A DNA stretch of 64,000 nucleotides, taken from the NCBI RefSeq assembly GCF_002742385.2, contig NZ_MJBI02000003.1, positions 124,001 through 188,000 on the forward strand, given 5' to 3'. Below the pieces are notes generated by a model. That model saw only the letters and a program-made list of their open reading frames with translations. It searched no databases and was not told where the DNA came from. The position numbers and the translations under genes are program-made. This DNA is from Macrococcoides goetzii (lineage in GTDB: Bacteria; Bacillota; Bacilli; Staphylococcales; Staphylococcaceae). Below, piece by piece: positions 55,836-64,000 of this stretch; the first letter of the stretch is position 1, and every line of letters begins with the position of its first letter.

Positions 55836-55867
55836 TATTAAAACCACTTCTTTATTCGGAAATAGCC
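55831..55867. repeat. Direct repeat, right copy (3' end of the intact corA)
   Basis: Contains the last nine codons and stop of corA plus trailing bases. It is the partner of the left copy beside the cupin gene. Confidence 0.85.
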
Positions 55868-56785
55868 TATCATTCCAACCGTAATAGCAATCATCACAAT
55901 CCATACTGCCAAATATCCGTATTTCCAGTGCAATTCAGGCATGACATCAAAGTTCATCCCGTAAATTCCTGCAATTAAAGTCAGTGGCATAAAAATTACT
56001 GAATATATCGTTAAAATTTTCATGATATTATTCATTCTAAAAGAGTTCAGTGAGATATAATTATCACGAATATCCGCTGTCATCTCACGGGAAGATTCAA
56101 TCATCTCTACCTGCTTAATTAAATGGTCATTAATATGATGTAAAAATATTTTCTGTTTCTTACTTAATGCCAATACTTTGCCTTCTAATAGTCGATATAC
56201 TAAGTCGCGCATCGGCAATACTGTACGTCTTATCAATAATAGATCTTCTCTCAAATCAAACGTTTCATCTATTAAGTTCTCAGTTGATATATCTACTGAG
56301 TGTCTATCTTCAAACGAGAATACTTTGTCTTCTAAGTCATATACGAACGGGAAATAGTTATCGACGATGGCGTCAAGCGTTTTATACATCACTTCATTTG
56401 TCGTAACCTTTTCATTCGGTTTTTTGTTTAGCATCGTATGCCAGACTTTATCCACCTCTTCAGAAGCTTCTTTATGATAGGTCACAATGAGCGTTGAATT
56501 AATAAAGATATCAATTTCTTCGGGTTTCATCGTACGCAAGTCAATTGCATGAAAGACGAAAAATAAATAATCATCATATTCTTTATATTTCGGGCGTTGC
56601 TTAACGGTCGTTGCATCTTCAATAGATAATGGATGAAAGTGAAAAAACTGACTTAGTAGTAGATTCTCTTCTTTTGTAGGCTCACTCATATCCACCCACA
56701 ACCATTTCGGCGTTACTTCTATATCATAGGGTGAATCACAAACATGCAACGTATTCATTTCATCAATATAAAGCGTTCTAATCAT
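55838..56785 (-). CDS. corA: CorA-type magnesium transporter
   Basis: A 315-residue CorA: a soluble N-terminal funnel domain (about 1-250, with VDMSEPTKEENLLL and HPLSIEDATTVKQRPKYKEYDDYLFFVFHA), two C-terminal membrane helices, and the selectivity motif YGMNF in LIAGIYGMNFDVMPEL. It takes up Mg2+ (or Co2+) as a pentamer. GAGGTG precedes the ATG, inside the last codons of the GNAT gene, with 8 bases of overlap. Its last nine codons are duplicated on the far side of the GH101 gene. The gene itself is intact. Confidence 0.92.
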   Translation of the reverse strand: MIRTLYIDEMNTLHVCDSPYDIEVTPKWLWVDMSEPTKEENLLLSQFFHFHPLSIEDATTVKQRPKYKEYDDYLFFVFHAIDLRTMKPEEIDIFINSTLIVTYHKEASEEVDKVWHTMLNKKPNEKVTTNEVMYKTLDAIVDNYFPFVYDLEDKVFSFEDRHSVDISTENLIDETFDLREDLLLIRRTVLPMRDLVYRLLEGKVLALSKKQKIFLHHINDHLIKQVEMIESSREMTADIRDNYISLNSFRMNNIMKILTIYSVIFMPLTLIAGIYGMNFDVMPELHWKYGYLAVWIVMIAITVGMIGYFRIKKWF

Positions 56786-57230
56786 TTTGCACCTCTATTA
56801 TTTTTATCATTCGATTACTATCCTCTTTAAATTGATAATCTAGTCTCTTATTTAACTGTTTCATCGCAAAATTTCTCGTATCAACATCACTGTATATAAT
56901 ACCAATGTGTTGTTCCCTTGCGATTGTTTCAACATAATACTTGAGTTGTATCGCGTATCCTTGATTACGATATTCCGGATAAACATAAGTAGATTTAATA
57001 TGTATTTCATCATCTATTGCATACCAAATATATGCACAGATTTTGTTGTTTTGTTCTATGACTGTTATCTGATCATGCTTATGCTTCATCAGTAATTGAA
57101 TTGATTCATATCGCAATGCTATATCAACAGGTGTTACCTTATATGATGAATCATAAGCTGATGGGATATTTTCATGTAATGCTGCAATTTCTTTTATCTT
57201 ATTTGTTTCAGTTAATGATAATTTTCTCAT
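56778..57230 (-). CDS. GNAT family N-acetyltransferase
   Basis: A 150-residue GNAT: KICAYIWYAIDDEIHIKSTYVYPEYRNQGYAIQLKYYVETIA carries the acetyl-CoA site (R-N-Q-G-Y-A), and a C-terminal NFAMKQLNKRLDYQFKED follows. AAAGGTG precedes the ATG. It overlaps corA by eight bases, giving a two-gene unit, though no functional link between acetylation and Mg2+ transport is known. Substrate unknown. Confidence 0.8.
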   Translation of the reverse strand: MRKLSLTETNKIKEIAALHENIPSAYDSSYKVTPVDIALRYESIQLLMKHKHDQITVIEQNNKICAYIWYAIDDEIHIKSTYVYPEYRNQGYAIQLKYYVETIAREQHIGIIYSDVDTRNFAMKQLNKRLDYQFKEDSNRMIKIIEVQND

Positions 57231-57419
57231 GTTATTTCACCTTTATTATTGTACATGGATATGTTTGTTAACTCCACACTAAACTTCAATATTATTGCAC
57301 GTCAAAAGCTATAAATCTTAACTGTTATATATACAAAATTCTAAAAACTAATGTGTACCATTACAGATAAAAAGCTTTAAATCAATATTTTATAAAAAAT
57401 CAACCGTTTTCAAAATTAA

Positions 57420-57450
57420 TGTGATTCTTTTCACGTAAAGTTGTTATAAT
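57420..57450 (+). promoter_or_regulatory. pflB promoter with Rex-like operator
   Basis: TGTGATTCTTTTCAC has the Rex pattern GTGA-N6-TCAC. A -10 TATAAT lies at 57445-57450, and the palindrome covers the -35 region. Rex represses fermentation genes at low NADH, so induction of pflB when oxygen is short is expected. A second, weaker TTGTGAAGT lies downstream. Confidence 0.6.
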
Positions 57451-57495
57451 AGTATTGTGAAGTAATTAACATAATGGAAATTTGGAGGGATTAAT

Positions 57496-59745
57496 ATGTT
57501 TAAAGAAGAAACTAAAAAAACACATGCCTGGGAAGGTTTTAAAACTGGTAAATGGAACAAAAGAATCGACGTTCGCGAATTTATCCAATTAAACTACACT
57601 TTATATGACGGTAAAGATGAGTTTTTAGCTGGGCCAACTGAAGCAACGAAGACATTATGGGATCAAGTTATGCAGTTAACGAAAGAAGAACGTGAACGTG
57701 GTGGTATGTGGGATATGGATACAAAAATACCTTCTACGATCACATCGCATGACGCAGGTTATTTAAATAAAGATCTTGAAACAATTGTCGGTGTTCAAAC
57801 TGAAAAACCTTTCAAACGCTCTATGCAACCATTTGGTGGTATTCGTATGGCAAAAGCTGCTTGTGAAGCATATGGCTATGAATTAGATAAAGAAACTGAA
57901 AAAATATTTACAGATTACCGTAAAACACACAATGCTGGTGTATTCGATGCTTATTCAAAAGAAATGTTAGCTTGTCGAAAAGCTGGTGTCATTACAGGTC
58001 TTCCAGATGCTTACGGACGTGGACGTATTATTGGTGACTACCGCCGTGTTGCATTATATGGTGTAGATTTCTTAATGAATGAAAAACAAAAAGACTTCAA
58101 TAACTTATCATCAGTAATGTCAGAAGACATTATTCGTTTACGTGAAGAAGTTTCTGAACAATATCGTGCATTAAATGAATTAAAAGTATTAGGTAATATT
58201 TATGGATTTGATATTTCTCGTCCAGCTGAAAACTTTAAAGAAGCTGTTCAATGGACTTACTTAGCATACTTAGCAGCAATTAAAGAACAAAACGGTGCTG
58301 CAATGAGTCTAGGTCGTGTATCTACATTCTTAGATATTTATGCAGAACGCGATTTAAAAGCTGGTACAATTTCAGAAATCGAAGTACAGGAAATCATCGA
58401 CCACTTCATTATGAAATTACGTTTAGTTAAATTTGCGCGTACACCAGATTACAACGCATTATTCTCTGGTGACCCTACTTGGGTAACTGAATCAATCGCT
58501 GGTGTCGGTATTGATGGACGTCCATTAGTTACTAAAAACTCTTTCCGTTTCTTACATTCATTAGATAACTTAGGACCAGCACCAGAGCCAAACTTAACTG
58601 TATTATGGTCTACCCGCTTACCTGAAAATTTCAAAAAGTATTGTGCAAAAATGAGTATTAAAACAAGCTCAATCCAATATGAAAATGACGATTTAATGCG
58701 TGAAAGCTATGGCGACGACTATGGTATTGCTTGTTGTGTATCTGCAATGAAGATTGGTAAACAAATGCAATTCTTCGGTGCACGTGCAAACTTAGCAAAA
58801 ACATTATTATATGCTATCAACGGTGGAGTTGACGAAGTAAGTGGCGCTCAAGTGGGACCAAACTTCGCTCCTATTACTGATGAAATTTTAGATTACGATA
58901 AAGTATACAAACAATTTGATCAAATGATGGAATGGTTAGCTGGTGTTTATATCAACTCATTAAACGTTATCCACTACATGCATGATAAATATAGCTATGA
59001 AAGAATTGAAATGGCTTTACATGACACTGAAATTATTCGTACAATGGCTACAGGTATTGCAGGGCTATCAGTTGCAGCTGATTCATTATCAGCAATCAAA
59101 TACGCTAAAGTTAAAACAATTCGTAACGAAGAAGGATTAGTCGTTGACTTTGAAACTGAAGGAGAATTCCCTCAATACGGTAACAATGATGCACGTGTCG
59201 ATGATATCGCTGTACAATTAGTAGAATCATTTATGAGCAAATTACGCAAACACAAAACTTACCGTGATTCAGAACATACAATGTCTGTACTTACTATCAC
59301 TTCAAACGTAGTTTATGGTAAGAAAACAGGTAACACACCTGACGGCCGTAAAGAAGGAGAACCATTTGCACCAGGTGCTAACCCAATGCACGGTAGAGAT
59401 AAAAACGGAGCTTTAGCTTCATTATCATCAGTTGCAAAATTACCATATGACTGCTGTAAAGATGGTATTTCTAACACATTCTCTATCGTTCCTAAGTCTT
59501 TAGGTAAAGAAGATGATTCTCAGCAACAAAACTTAGTTGGTGTGTTAGATGGATATGCAATGCAGCATGGTCACCACTTAAACATCAATGTATTTAACAG
59601 AGAAACTTTACTTGATGCGATGGAACATCCAGAAGAATACCCTCAACTTACAATCCGTGTATCAGGATATGCTGTAAACTTTATTAAATTAACAAGAGAA
59701 CAACAATTAGACGTTATTTCAAGAACATTCCACGAAAAAATGTAG
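57496..59745 (+). CDS. pflB: Formate acetyltransferase (pyruvate formate-lyase)
   Basis: A 749-residue glycyl radical enzyme. The catalytic cysteine pair is in [13 protein letters not shown] (about residue 414), and the radical glycine in [14 protein letters not shown] near the C-terminus. It converts pyruvate and CoA to acetyl-CoA and formate in anaerobic growth. GGAGG precedes the ATG. A 41-base gap separates it from its activase gene. A Rex-like palindrome overlaps the promoter. Codon use is strongly biased, as expected for an abundant enzyme. Confidence 0.97.
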   Translation: MFKEETKKTHAWEGFKTGKWNKRIDVREFIQLNYTLYDGKDEFLAGPTEATKTLWDQVMQLTKEERERGGMWDMDTKIPSTITSHDAGYLNKDLETIVGVQTEKPFKRSMQPFGGIRMAKAACEAYGYELDKETEKIFTDYRKTHNAGVFDAYSKEMLACRKAGVITGLPDAYGRGRIIGDYRRVALYGVDFLMNEKQKDFNNLSSVMSEDIIRLREEVSEQYRALNELKVLGNIYGFDISRPAENFKEAVQWTYLAYLAAIKEQNGAAMSLGRVSTFLDIYAERDLKAGTISEIEVQEIIDHFIMKLRLVKFARTPDYNALFSGDPTWVTESIAGVGIDGRPLVTKNSFRFLHSLDNLGPAPEPNLTVLWSTRLPENFKKYCAKMSIKTSSIQYENDDLMRESYGDDYGIACCVSAMKIGKQMQFFGARANLAKTLLYAINGGVDEVSGAQVGPNFAPITDEILDYDKVYKQFDQMMEWLAGVYINSLNVIHYMHDKYSYERIEMALHDTEIIRTMATGIAGLSVAADSLSAIKYAKVKTIRNEEGLVVDFETEGEFPQYGNNDARVDDIAVQLVESFMSKLRKHKTYRDSEHTMSVLTITSNVVYGKKTGNTPDGRKEGEPFAPGANPMHGRDKNGALASLSSVAKLPYDCCKDGISNTFSIVPKSLGKEDDSQQQNLVGVLDGYAMQHGHHLNINVFNRETLLDAMEHPEEYPQLTIRVSGYAVNFIKLTREQQLDVISRTFHEKM

Positions 59746-59786
59746 AATATAACAATGCACTAAGTAGTTAAAGGACGGGGATTTAA

Positions 59787-60542
59787 ATGATTAAAGGACA
59801 TATTCATTCAGTAGAAAGTTTAGGTACGGTAGACGGACCTGGTTTACGCTATATATTATTCACACAGGGTTGCCTCCTGCGTTGCCAGTTCTGTCATAAC
59901 CCTGATACTTGGGAAATCGGTGCACCTTCAAGAGAAGTTACTGCTGATGAAATTTTAGAAGAAGTAGTTCCTTACATCCCCTACTTTAACGCTTCAGGTG
60001 GTGGCGTAACTGTTAGTGGTGGTGAACCGTTACTGCAGTTACCATTCCTTGAAGAGTTATTTGCAAAGTTAAAGCAGCATGGCATATCTACTTGTGTTGA
60101 TACATCAGCAGGTTGCTTTAATGAAACACCAGCATTTATGCGTCACTTTGATGAAATGCAGAAGAATACTGATTTATTTCTATTAGATATTAAACATATT
60201 GATAATGAGAAACATTTGAAACTTACAGGAAAACCGAATACTCATATTTTAAGATTTGCTCAAATGCTTTCAGAAAGAAAGCAACCTGTCTGGATTAGAC
60301 ATGTACTTGTGCCAGGTATAACAGACAATAAAGAAGATTTAATGAAACTCGGCGAATTTATCAATCGATTAGAGAACGTTGAAAAATTTGAAATTCTTCC
60401 ATATCACCAACTTGGGGTACACAAATGGGAAGCTTTAGGTATTCAATATCCTTTATCTGATGTTGAACCCCCGAGTGATGAAGATGTAAAACTGGCATAT
60501 GATCTTGTAAACTTTAAAGGCAAGACACCACTAAATAATTAA
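59787..60542 (+). CDS. pflA: Pyruvate formate-lyase activating enzyme
   Basis: A 251-residue radical SAM enzyme. [14 protein letters not shown] holds the C-x3-C-x2-C cluster ligands near residue 29, and [14 protein letters not shown] binds SAM. It makes the glycyl radical on PflB under anaerobic conditions. AAGGACGGGG lies ahead of the ATG. The gene follows pflB on the same transcript and ends in a strong terminator. Confidence 0.96.
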   Translation: MIKGHIHSVESLGTVDGPGLRYILFTQGCLLRCQFCHNPDTWEIGAPSREVTADEILEEVVPYIPYFNASGGGVTVSGGEPLLQLPFLEELFAKLKQHGISTCVDTSAGCFNETPAFMRHFDEMQKNTDLFLLDIKHIDNEKHLKLTGKPNTHILRFAQMLSERKQPVWIRHVLVPGITDNKEDLMKLGEFINRLENVEKFEILPYHQLGVHKWEALGIQYPLSDVEPPSDEDVKLAYDLVNFKGKTPLNN

Positions 60543-60576
60543 AAGAAGCTTCCAGCATTTGCTGGAAGCTTCTTTC
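60542..60576 (+). terminator. Terminator of the pfl operon
   Basis: AGAAGCTTCCAGC / GCTGGAAGCTTCT with 4-base loop and T run. Confidence 0.92.
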
Positions 60577-60594
60577 GTATTCACTATCTCTATG

Positions 60595-62637
60595 TTAGTC
60601 ATCCTCATATGTATCGAGTAACATCATTTCATCATAGTTAATCGATTGTCTGAGTTCTACTGCTAAACTTGTCGTTATCTTTCCTCTAGCTAACAGACGA
60701 TTCACTAGATCTTTCTCAGCTTTTAATACATCTAGTGCAAATAACGTTTCGTCATCTTCTAATGTCTCACTCGTTGCATTTCTTTTTAACTGGTTTACCC
60801 TATTTAAATAATTATCTGATACTAATGCAATTTCCACACGATTGTCTAAAGTCATTTCTTCACTTAAACGCTGGACGACATTGTAATGAACACGCGCAGC
60901 GACCTTTTGAATTTCATATAAATTATTCTTTATCGATAAAGAACTCGCCTGATTAATGCGATTTGCAAACTCTTTACGTTTGAGGTGCATTCTAAATAGA
61001 AACAGCATACGTCTAAAAAAGTTTGTGGAATGGAATATTTTTGAACGCTCAATATATTGAACATAGTTATTAAATGAACTTTGAGTAATTTCATTTGAAT
61101 CAATCATCTCATTTAAAGTCTTCATTTCTACATTCATCGCAATCGCATGCAGGCGATCAATTTCTTTAGGACTATGATTTCTATCAGTCACTTCACTATA
61201 GAAACCAACCTGCATCGTATATTGACGAATTAAATTACCAGCAATCATACTATTTTCTTCTGTCGTATTATCATGAATATATTTAATACCATATTCTTTT
61301 AATTTAATACGTGCATCATTAAAGCTAAGCATTGATTCATCAACAGCTTCTTCAACTTTCGGCATCAATATTGGCAGGAAGATTTGTGCGACTACTAAAC
61401 TGATGACAATAACACCTGCTGCGATAAATAATAAATTATCTCTGTAATTAAATACTTCTCCGTTAACAATCTCTCTTGGAATCGTCAATGCGATGGCCAT
61501 AGAGATTGTACCGTGTACACCACATACAGTTGCAATTAATGCATACTTAAAGCGATTTGGTCGAACTTCTTTCTGATCAATATTCTCTCGATTTAATATA
61601 CGTTCAAAACGACTTTCTCGAATATAGAACATATCATATAGGAAAAATACCCAGATAAATCTAAAGAAGTATACAAGAAGCGCAATAATAAGCATATACA
61701 TTACTGTCGAAAAGATATCTTCATTACCATGTTCAACTAAAGAAGTAGTCACTTCAGGTATTAAATAACCAAGTAACGTAAAGACGAATCCATTTAGTAC
61801 AGTTGATAATAATCCCCACGTATTGTTATAACCCATCTGTAAACGCGTCGTTGCCTGACTCATCCTATCACGTTCGATACCGTGTACAATACCACCAATT
61901 ACAGCCGCGATTACGCCTGACACGTGAACTTGTTCCGCAATTACATAAATAATAAACGGTGTTAAAAGCTGAATTAAAATAAAGATATATTCATTAAAAA
62001 ATCCTTTTCTGATTAAGAAAATTCTTAGCTGTACAAACAATAGACCGACAAATAGACCTATCAGTAAACCACCTACAGTTGCAATAAAAAACTGTGAGAC
62101 AGATTCACTAACGCTGAATGCACCAGTTGTTAACGCGAGCAAAGCAATCTTAAAGCTTAAAATACCAGCAGCATCATTAAGTAATGATTCCCCTTCAAGG
62201 ATAGTCATTAATCCTTTAGGAAGTTTCTTTCCTTTAGCGATTGCCTGCACTGCTACAGCATCAGTAGGACAAATGATTGCAGCGAGTGCAAAACTTGCAG
62301 CGAGTGGTAGAAATGGCATCATCCAGTGGACGATATAACCTAATCCAATCACCGTTGTAAATACCAGTCCCATTGCCATTAAGATGATCGGCTTTAAATA
62401 TTTAATAAAAGTTAATCTTGATACATGATAGCCTTCTAAAAATAATAGTGGTGCGATAATGCCCATTAAGAAAAGTTCCGGTTCAAATTCTACATGTAAA
62501 GGTACTGGTGTTAAGAATATTAGCATCCCGATAATGATTTGGATAAATGCTAACGGTACCTTCGGAAAATAGTAATTAACAATCGTAGAGACAATGATTG
62601 CAAATACAAGACTTAAAATAATAATAAAACTTTCCAT
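60595..62637 (-). CDS. Na+/H+ antiporter, NhaP/CPA1 family
   Basis: A 680-residue CPA1 antiporter. About twelve helices occupy residues 1-420, with the ion-binding aspartates in ICPTDAVAV and LEGESLLNDAAG and a late VCGVHGTISMAIALTIP. The C-terminal 260 residues are a cytoplasmic helical domain that may sense pH or a second messenger. It exchanges Na+ (or K+) for H+ at the cytoplasmic membrane. GAGGTG precedes the ATG. It converges on pflA. The long C-terminal tail is typical of this Gram-positive subgroup. Confidence 0.88.
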   Translation of the reverse strand: MESFIIILSLVFAIIVSTIVNYYFPKVPLAFIQIIIGMLIFLTPVPLHVEFEPELFLMGIIAPLLFLEGYHVSRLTFIKYLKPIILMAMGLVFTTVIGLGYIVHWMMPFLPLAASFALAAIICPTDAVAVQAIAKGKKLPKGLMTILEGESLLNDAAGILSFKIALLALTTGAFSVSESVSQFFIATVGGLLIGLFVGLLFVQLRIFLIRKGFFNEYIFILIQLLTPFIIYVIAEQVHVSGVIAAVIGGIVHGIERDRMSQATTRLQMGYNNTWGLLSTVLNGFVFTLLGYLIPEVTTSLVEHGNEDIFSTVMYMLIIALLVYFFRFIWVFFLYDMFYIRESRFERILNRENIDQKEVRPNRFKYALIATVCGVHGTISMAIALTIPREIVNGEVFNYRDNLLFIAAGVIVISLVVAQIFLPILMPKVEEAVDESMLSFNDARIKLKEYGIKYIHDNTTEENSMIAGNLIRQYTMQVGFYSEVTDRNHSPKEIDRLHAIAMNVEMKTLNEMIDSNEITQSSFNNYVQYIERSKIFHSTNFFRRMLFLFRMHLKRKEFANRINQASSLSIKNNLYEIQKVAARVHYNVVQRLSEEMTLDNRVEIALVSDNYLNRVNQLKRNATSETLEDDETLFALDVLKAEKDLVNRLLARGKITTSLAVELRQSINYDEMMLLDTYEDD

Positions 62638-62720
62638 TTGTCACCTCTATTTATCTTTAATGATAAATAATTATACCCCTAAACGAATCAATATCACATA
62701 AAAGTTTATCAAAATTAAAA

Positions 62721-62754
62721 AAAGTAAGTAGTCTACAATCGACTACCTACTTTT
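62721..62754 (-). terminator. Terminator of the DinB-family gene
   Basis: AAAGTAAGTAGTC pairs with GACTACCTACTTT (one mismatch), 7-base loop. Confidence 0.78.
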
Positions 62755-62773
62755 AAATTAATCTTATAACAAA

Positions 62774-63247
62774 TTATTGCGTATCACGAGAAGGACCATA
62801 AATTGGCGGGATTCTTAAATCAGCCTGTCTCATTAATACTGTCATTTGACCTCTATGATGTGCCTGATGAGCAATCATAGAATAAAGCAGATGACCTTTC
62901 GGCATATTTTGACCGAAGAAATCAACATCTTCAATTAAACTTTCGTCTGTTAATGAAGCATCGTAAGCTGCTAATGTATTATTATATATTTCTTCTGCTG
63001 CACTTACCATTTCAGCAACCGTTTCTGGTTTAGCAGAATTAAATGTTGCACCTTCTACTTTTAAACCAGCACGTTCGGCAAAACCTCCGACACTTGAAAT
63101 GACGTGCCATGCAATCTCACCTAAAGTACGATCTAATTCTGATACCGCTTGATCTAAAGACTCATCAGTTAACTCTTTTAAACACGCGATTGTCGTATTT
63201 GCTTCCATGCGATATTGATTAATAAAATCCTGTTTAATACGAAACAT
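62774..63247 (-). CDS. DinB/YfiT-like metal-dependent four-helix protein
   Basis: A 157-residue DinB-fold protein. The three histidine positions typical of the family appear in GEIAWHVISSVGG and MIAHQAHHRGQM. Such proteins bind a divalent metal; some are thiol-S-transferases (bacillithiol-type), others are of unknown role. It is not a polymerase despite the name. GGAGG precedes the ATG by eight bases. It stands alone, divergent from the RsgA-type attenuator transcript. Confidence 0.83.
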   Translation of the reverse strand: MFRIKQDFINQYRMEANTTIACLKELTDESLDQAVSELDRTLGEIAWHVISSVGGFAERAGLKVEGATFNSAKPETVAEMVSAAEEIYNNTLAAYDASLTDESLIEDVDFFGQNMPKGHLLYSMIAHQAHHRGQMTVLMRQADLRIPPIYGPSRDTQ

Positions 63248-63349
63248 TGAAATGCCTCCTTCTTAGTAATACTTTTAATATACCCTCATTCCTAATGAAA
63301 TACCATTAAAACGAAAGAACCACACATTATAATTATATAATTTGTAATA

Positions 63350-63379
63350 TTGACACAATATAATAAATTAATATATGAT
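63350..63379 (+). promoter_or_regulatory. Strong SigmaA promoter of the RsgA-type leader transcript
   Basis: TTGACA (63350-63355) and TATGAT (63374-63379) are 18 bases apart, giving a transcript start near 63386, about 20 bases before the leader ORF. Confidence 0.75.
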
Positions 63380-63405
63380 ATTAAAAAAGGAAGGAGTGAT
63401 GTTTT

Positions 63406-63465
63406 ATGGCGAAATTTAATCTGGTAAATGCTACATTTTATTTCGTCATGGACATTACTCGCTAA
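63406..63465 (+). CDS. 19-residue leader peptide upstream of the RsgA-type GTPase
   Basis: MAKFNLVNATFYFVMDITR follows AAGGAAGGAGTGATGTTTT, a good Shine-Dalgarno, and ends in TAA. The sequence is not that of a normal protein. Codons 1-4 form arm 1 and codons 12-16 form arm 2 of the attenuator described separately. The hydrophobic aromatic run TFYFVMD is the kind of nascent chain that can stall ribosomes, loosely like ErmC leader IFVI, and the length is the same (19), but stalling is inference. Confidence 0.7.
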   Translation: MAKFNLVNATFYFVMDITR

Positions 63466-63477
63466 TTTATTGCTCGT

Positions 63478-63512
63478 ATACCCGTGACGAATAATCGCCA
63501 CGGGTATTTTTA
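63478..63512 (+). terminator. Intrinsic terminator in the RsgA-type leader
   Basis: ATACCCGTG pairs with CACGGGTAT, with inner CGA/TCG pairs, then TATTTTTAT. It stands between the leader ORF and the GTPase gene, 20 bases before the ribosome binding site AAAGGAG. Confidence 0.9.
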
Positions 63513-63532
63513 TATATAAAAGGAGCAATATA

Positions 63533-64000
63533 ATGGAAATTTTGACTCAATTAGGATATAACGAAGAACGAAAGAAACAAGCAAACGCTATCGATGAAAA
63601 ATTACTTAAAGCACGAATATCTGTTCAACATAAAGGGATGTATCGCGCAATTACTGAAGAAGGTGAATATCTTGTTCAGCTCTCCGGTAAAGATAAATTT
63701 AGCAGTCATAATCTTATAGAAGTACCGGCAGTCGGAGATTTTGTGTTGATCAAGCCATTCCCAAATGAACATAAAGGTATTATTCAGCATATCTTACCTA
63801 GGACACAGCAATTTATTAGAAATGCTGCAGGTAATCAAACGAAACCACAAATAATCGCGACGAACATCGACTATGCCTTTCTTACGATGAGTTGTAACGA
63901 TAACTTTAATACCAATCGATTAGAACGCTACTTAATCGCTACATATGATTCAGGTGCAACACCAATTATCATTATGACAAAAGCTGATTTAATTACAGAA
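63533..64000 (+). CDS. RsgA-type circularly permuted ribosome GTPase (partial, 3' end missing)
   Basis: The first 156 residues of a gene that runs off the window. After a family-typical start MEILTQLGYNEERK, an OB-fold region follows (about 30-95, KGMYRAITEEGEYLVQLSGK, VGDFVLIKPF), then IIATNIDYAFLTMSCNDNFNTNRLERYL and the G4-type TKAD near residue 150. Finding G4 before any Walker A fits the permuted order of RsgA/YjeQ. RsgA matures or checks the 30S subunit. The sequence resembles the second, RsgA-like paralogue branch found in many Firmicutes. AAAGGAG precedes the ATG. Confidence 0.85.
   Translation, partial: MEILTQLGYNEERKKQANAIDEKLLKARISVQHKGMYRAITEEGEYLVQLSGKDKFSSHNLIEVPAVGDFVLIKPFPNEHKGIIQHILPRTQQFIRNAAGNQTKPQIIATNIDYAFLTMSCNDNFNTNRLERYLIATYDSGATPIIIMTKADLITE

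Larger units (their letters stand above)
55537..55837. other. AT-rich intergenic region between GH101 gene and corA
   Basis: About 300 bases without a gene. It holds the GH101 ribosome binding site (AAAGGAG) and promoter with the cre-like site near its left end, and the corA terminator with the start of the right direct repeat near its right end. The middle (55606-55790) is very AT-rich, and I see no ORF, RNA gene or clear repeat in it. Confidence 0.6.
51995..55867. other. 3.8 kb islet carrying a GH101 glycosidase, bounded by corA-end repeats
   Basis: The segment between the two direct repeats holds only the GH101 gene with its promoter and the corA terminator. The repeats are duplicated corA 3' ends, the pattern left when foreign DNA enters at a gene's 3' end and restores the coding tail, or when an allelic region recombines between strains. 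No integrase, transposase or inverted terminal repeat is seen, so the mechanism is unknown and the element is probably non-autonomous or a recombination product. Confidence 0.6.
63406..63512 (+). promoter_or_regulatory. Candidate ribosome-mediated transcription attenuator
   Basis: Arm 1 ATGGCGAAAT (63406-63415) can pair with arm 2 ATTTCGTCAT (63440-63449; nine Watson-Crick and one G-U). Arm 2, as TTCGTCATGG (63442-63451), can instead pair with arm 3 CCGTGACGAA (63482-63491; one G-U). Arm 3 is the left half of the terminator. Pairing 1:2 leaves the terminator free; a ribosome halted over arm 1 would let 2:3 form and allow read-through. Confidence 0.65.

Noticed and set aside
63292-63528. 78-codon minus-strand open frame
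   Set aside because: It runs antisense through the promoter, leader ORF and terminator of the RsgA-type gene and has no ribosome binding site.
1-64000. CRISPR arrays, tRNA/rRNA genes, IS elements, prophage genes
   Set aside because: I looked for spaced short repeats, tRNA-like CCA ends and T-loops, transposase or integrase motifs, and phage structural genes, and found none that hold up.

Overview
The window looks like chromosomal DNA from a low-GC Gram-positive coccus of the family Staphylococcaceae. The evidence is an almost textbook MgrA regulator, an LtaS lipoteichoic acid synthase with its conserved cleavage site, a YSIRK-type signal peptide, SigmaB-like promoter elements, and a gene order I remember from the mgrA-to-hisC part of staphylococcal chromosomes. 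Several traits (fused PabB-PabC, CydDC, two M6 proteases and a GH101 enzyme) do not fit S. aureus. Macrococcus or a close relative is my best guess, but the species is inference. I see no rRNA, tRNA, IS element, prophage or CRISPR array.

Layout. 1-1.4 kb: end of a potassium/proton antiporter pair. 1.4-3.2 kb: a minus-strand operon (DoxX, YjdI, YjdJ-like, MhqD-like) with an operator-like promoter, probably for quinone or electrophile stress. 3.3-8.6 kb: lipid kinase, deoxyribonucleotidase, HisC and an OpuC/EgtUV-type importer. 8.6-19.1 kb: RecQ, an ABC-F protein, a ZIP transporter, LtaS, an orphan PxpC-like protein and the p-aminobenzoate genes. 19.2-21.1 kb: a preQ1 riboswitch controlling queC-queD-queE. 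21.1-28.3 kb: small membrane proteins (one with a SigmaB-type promoter), reductase, pseudouridine synthase, and a CNNM/CorC exporter with a structured leader. 28.4-32.1 kb: fructose operon fruR-fruK-fruA. 32.2-43.5 kb: reductase, COG0523 GTPase, MgrA, FakB-like protein, CydDC, UppP, a cysteine-free MarR protein and several small enzymes.

43.5-55.8 kb is the accessory, host-facing part: two paralogous secreted M6 metalloproteases, three secreted or lipid-anchored proteins, and a large GH101 endo-alpha-N-acetylgalactosaminidase. The GH101 gene sits in a 3.8 kb islet bounded by two copies of the corA 3' end, and its promoter overlaps a near-consensus CcpA site. It looks like a horizontally acquired mucin-degradation gene. 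55.8-63.3 kb returns to core functions: CorA, pflB-pflA with a Rex-like operator, an NhaP-type antiporter and a DinB-fold protein.

The most striking signal is at the right edge. A strong promoter drives a 19-codon leader ORF followed by mutually exclusive 1:2, 2:3 and 3:4 RNA pairings, the last being a strong terminator, in front of an RsgA-type ribosome GTPase that runs off the window. It has the layout of a ribosome-mediated transcription attenuator and may couple a ribosome-maturation or rescue GTPase to ribosome stalling. A second leader, before the CorC-type exporter, also carries competing pairings and an upstream ORF.
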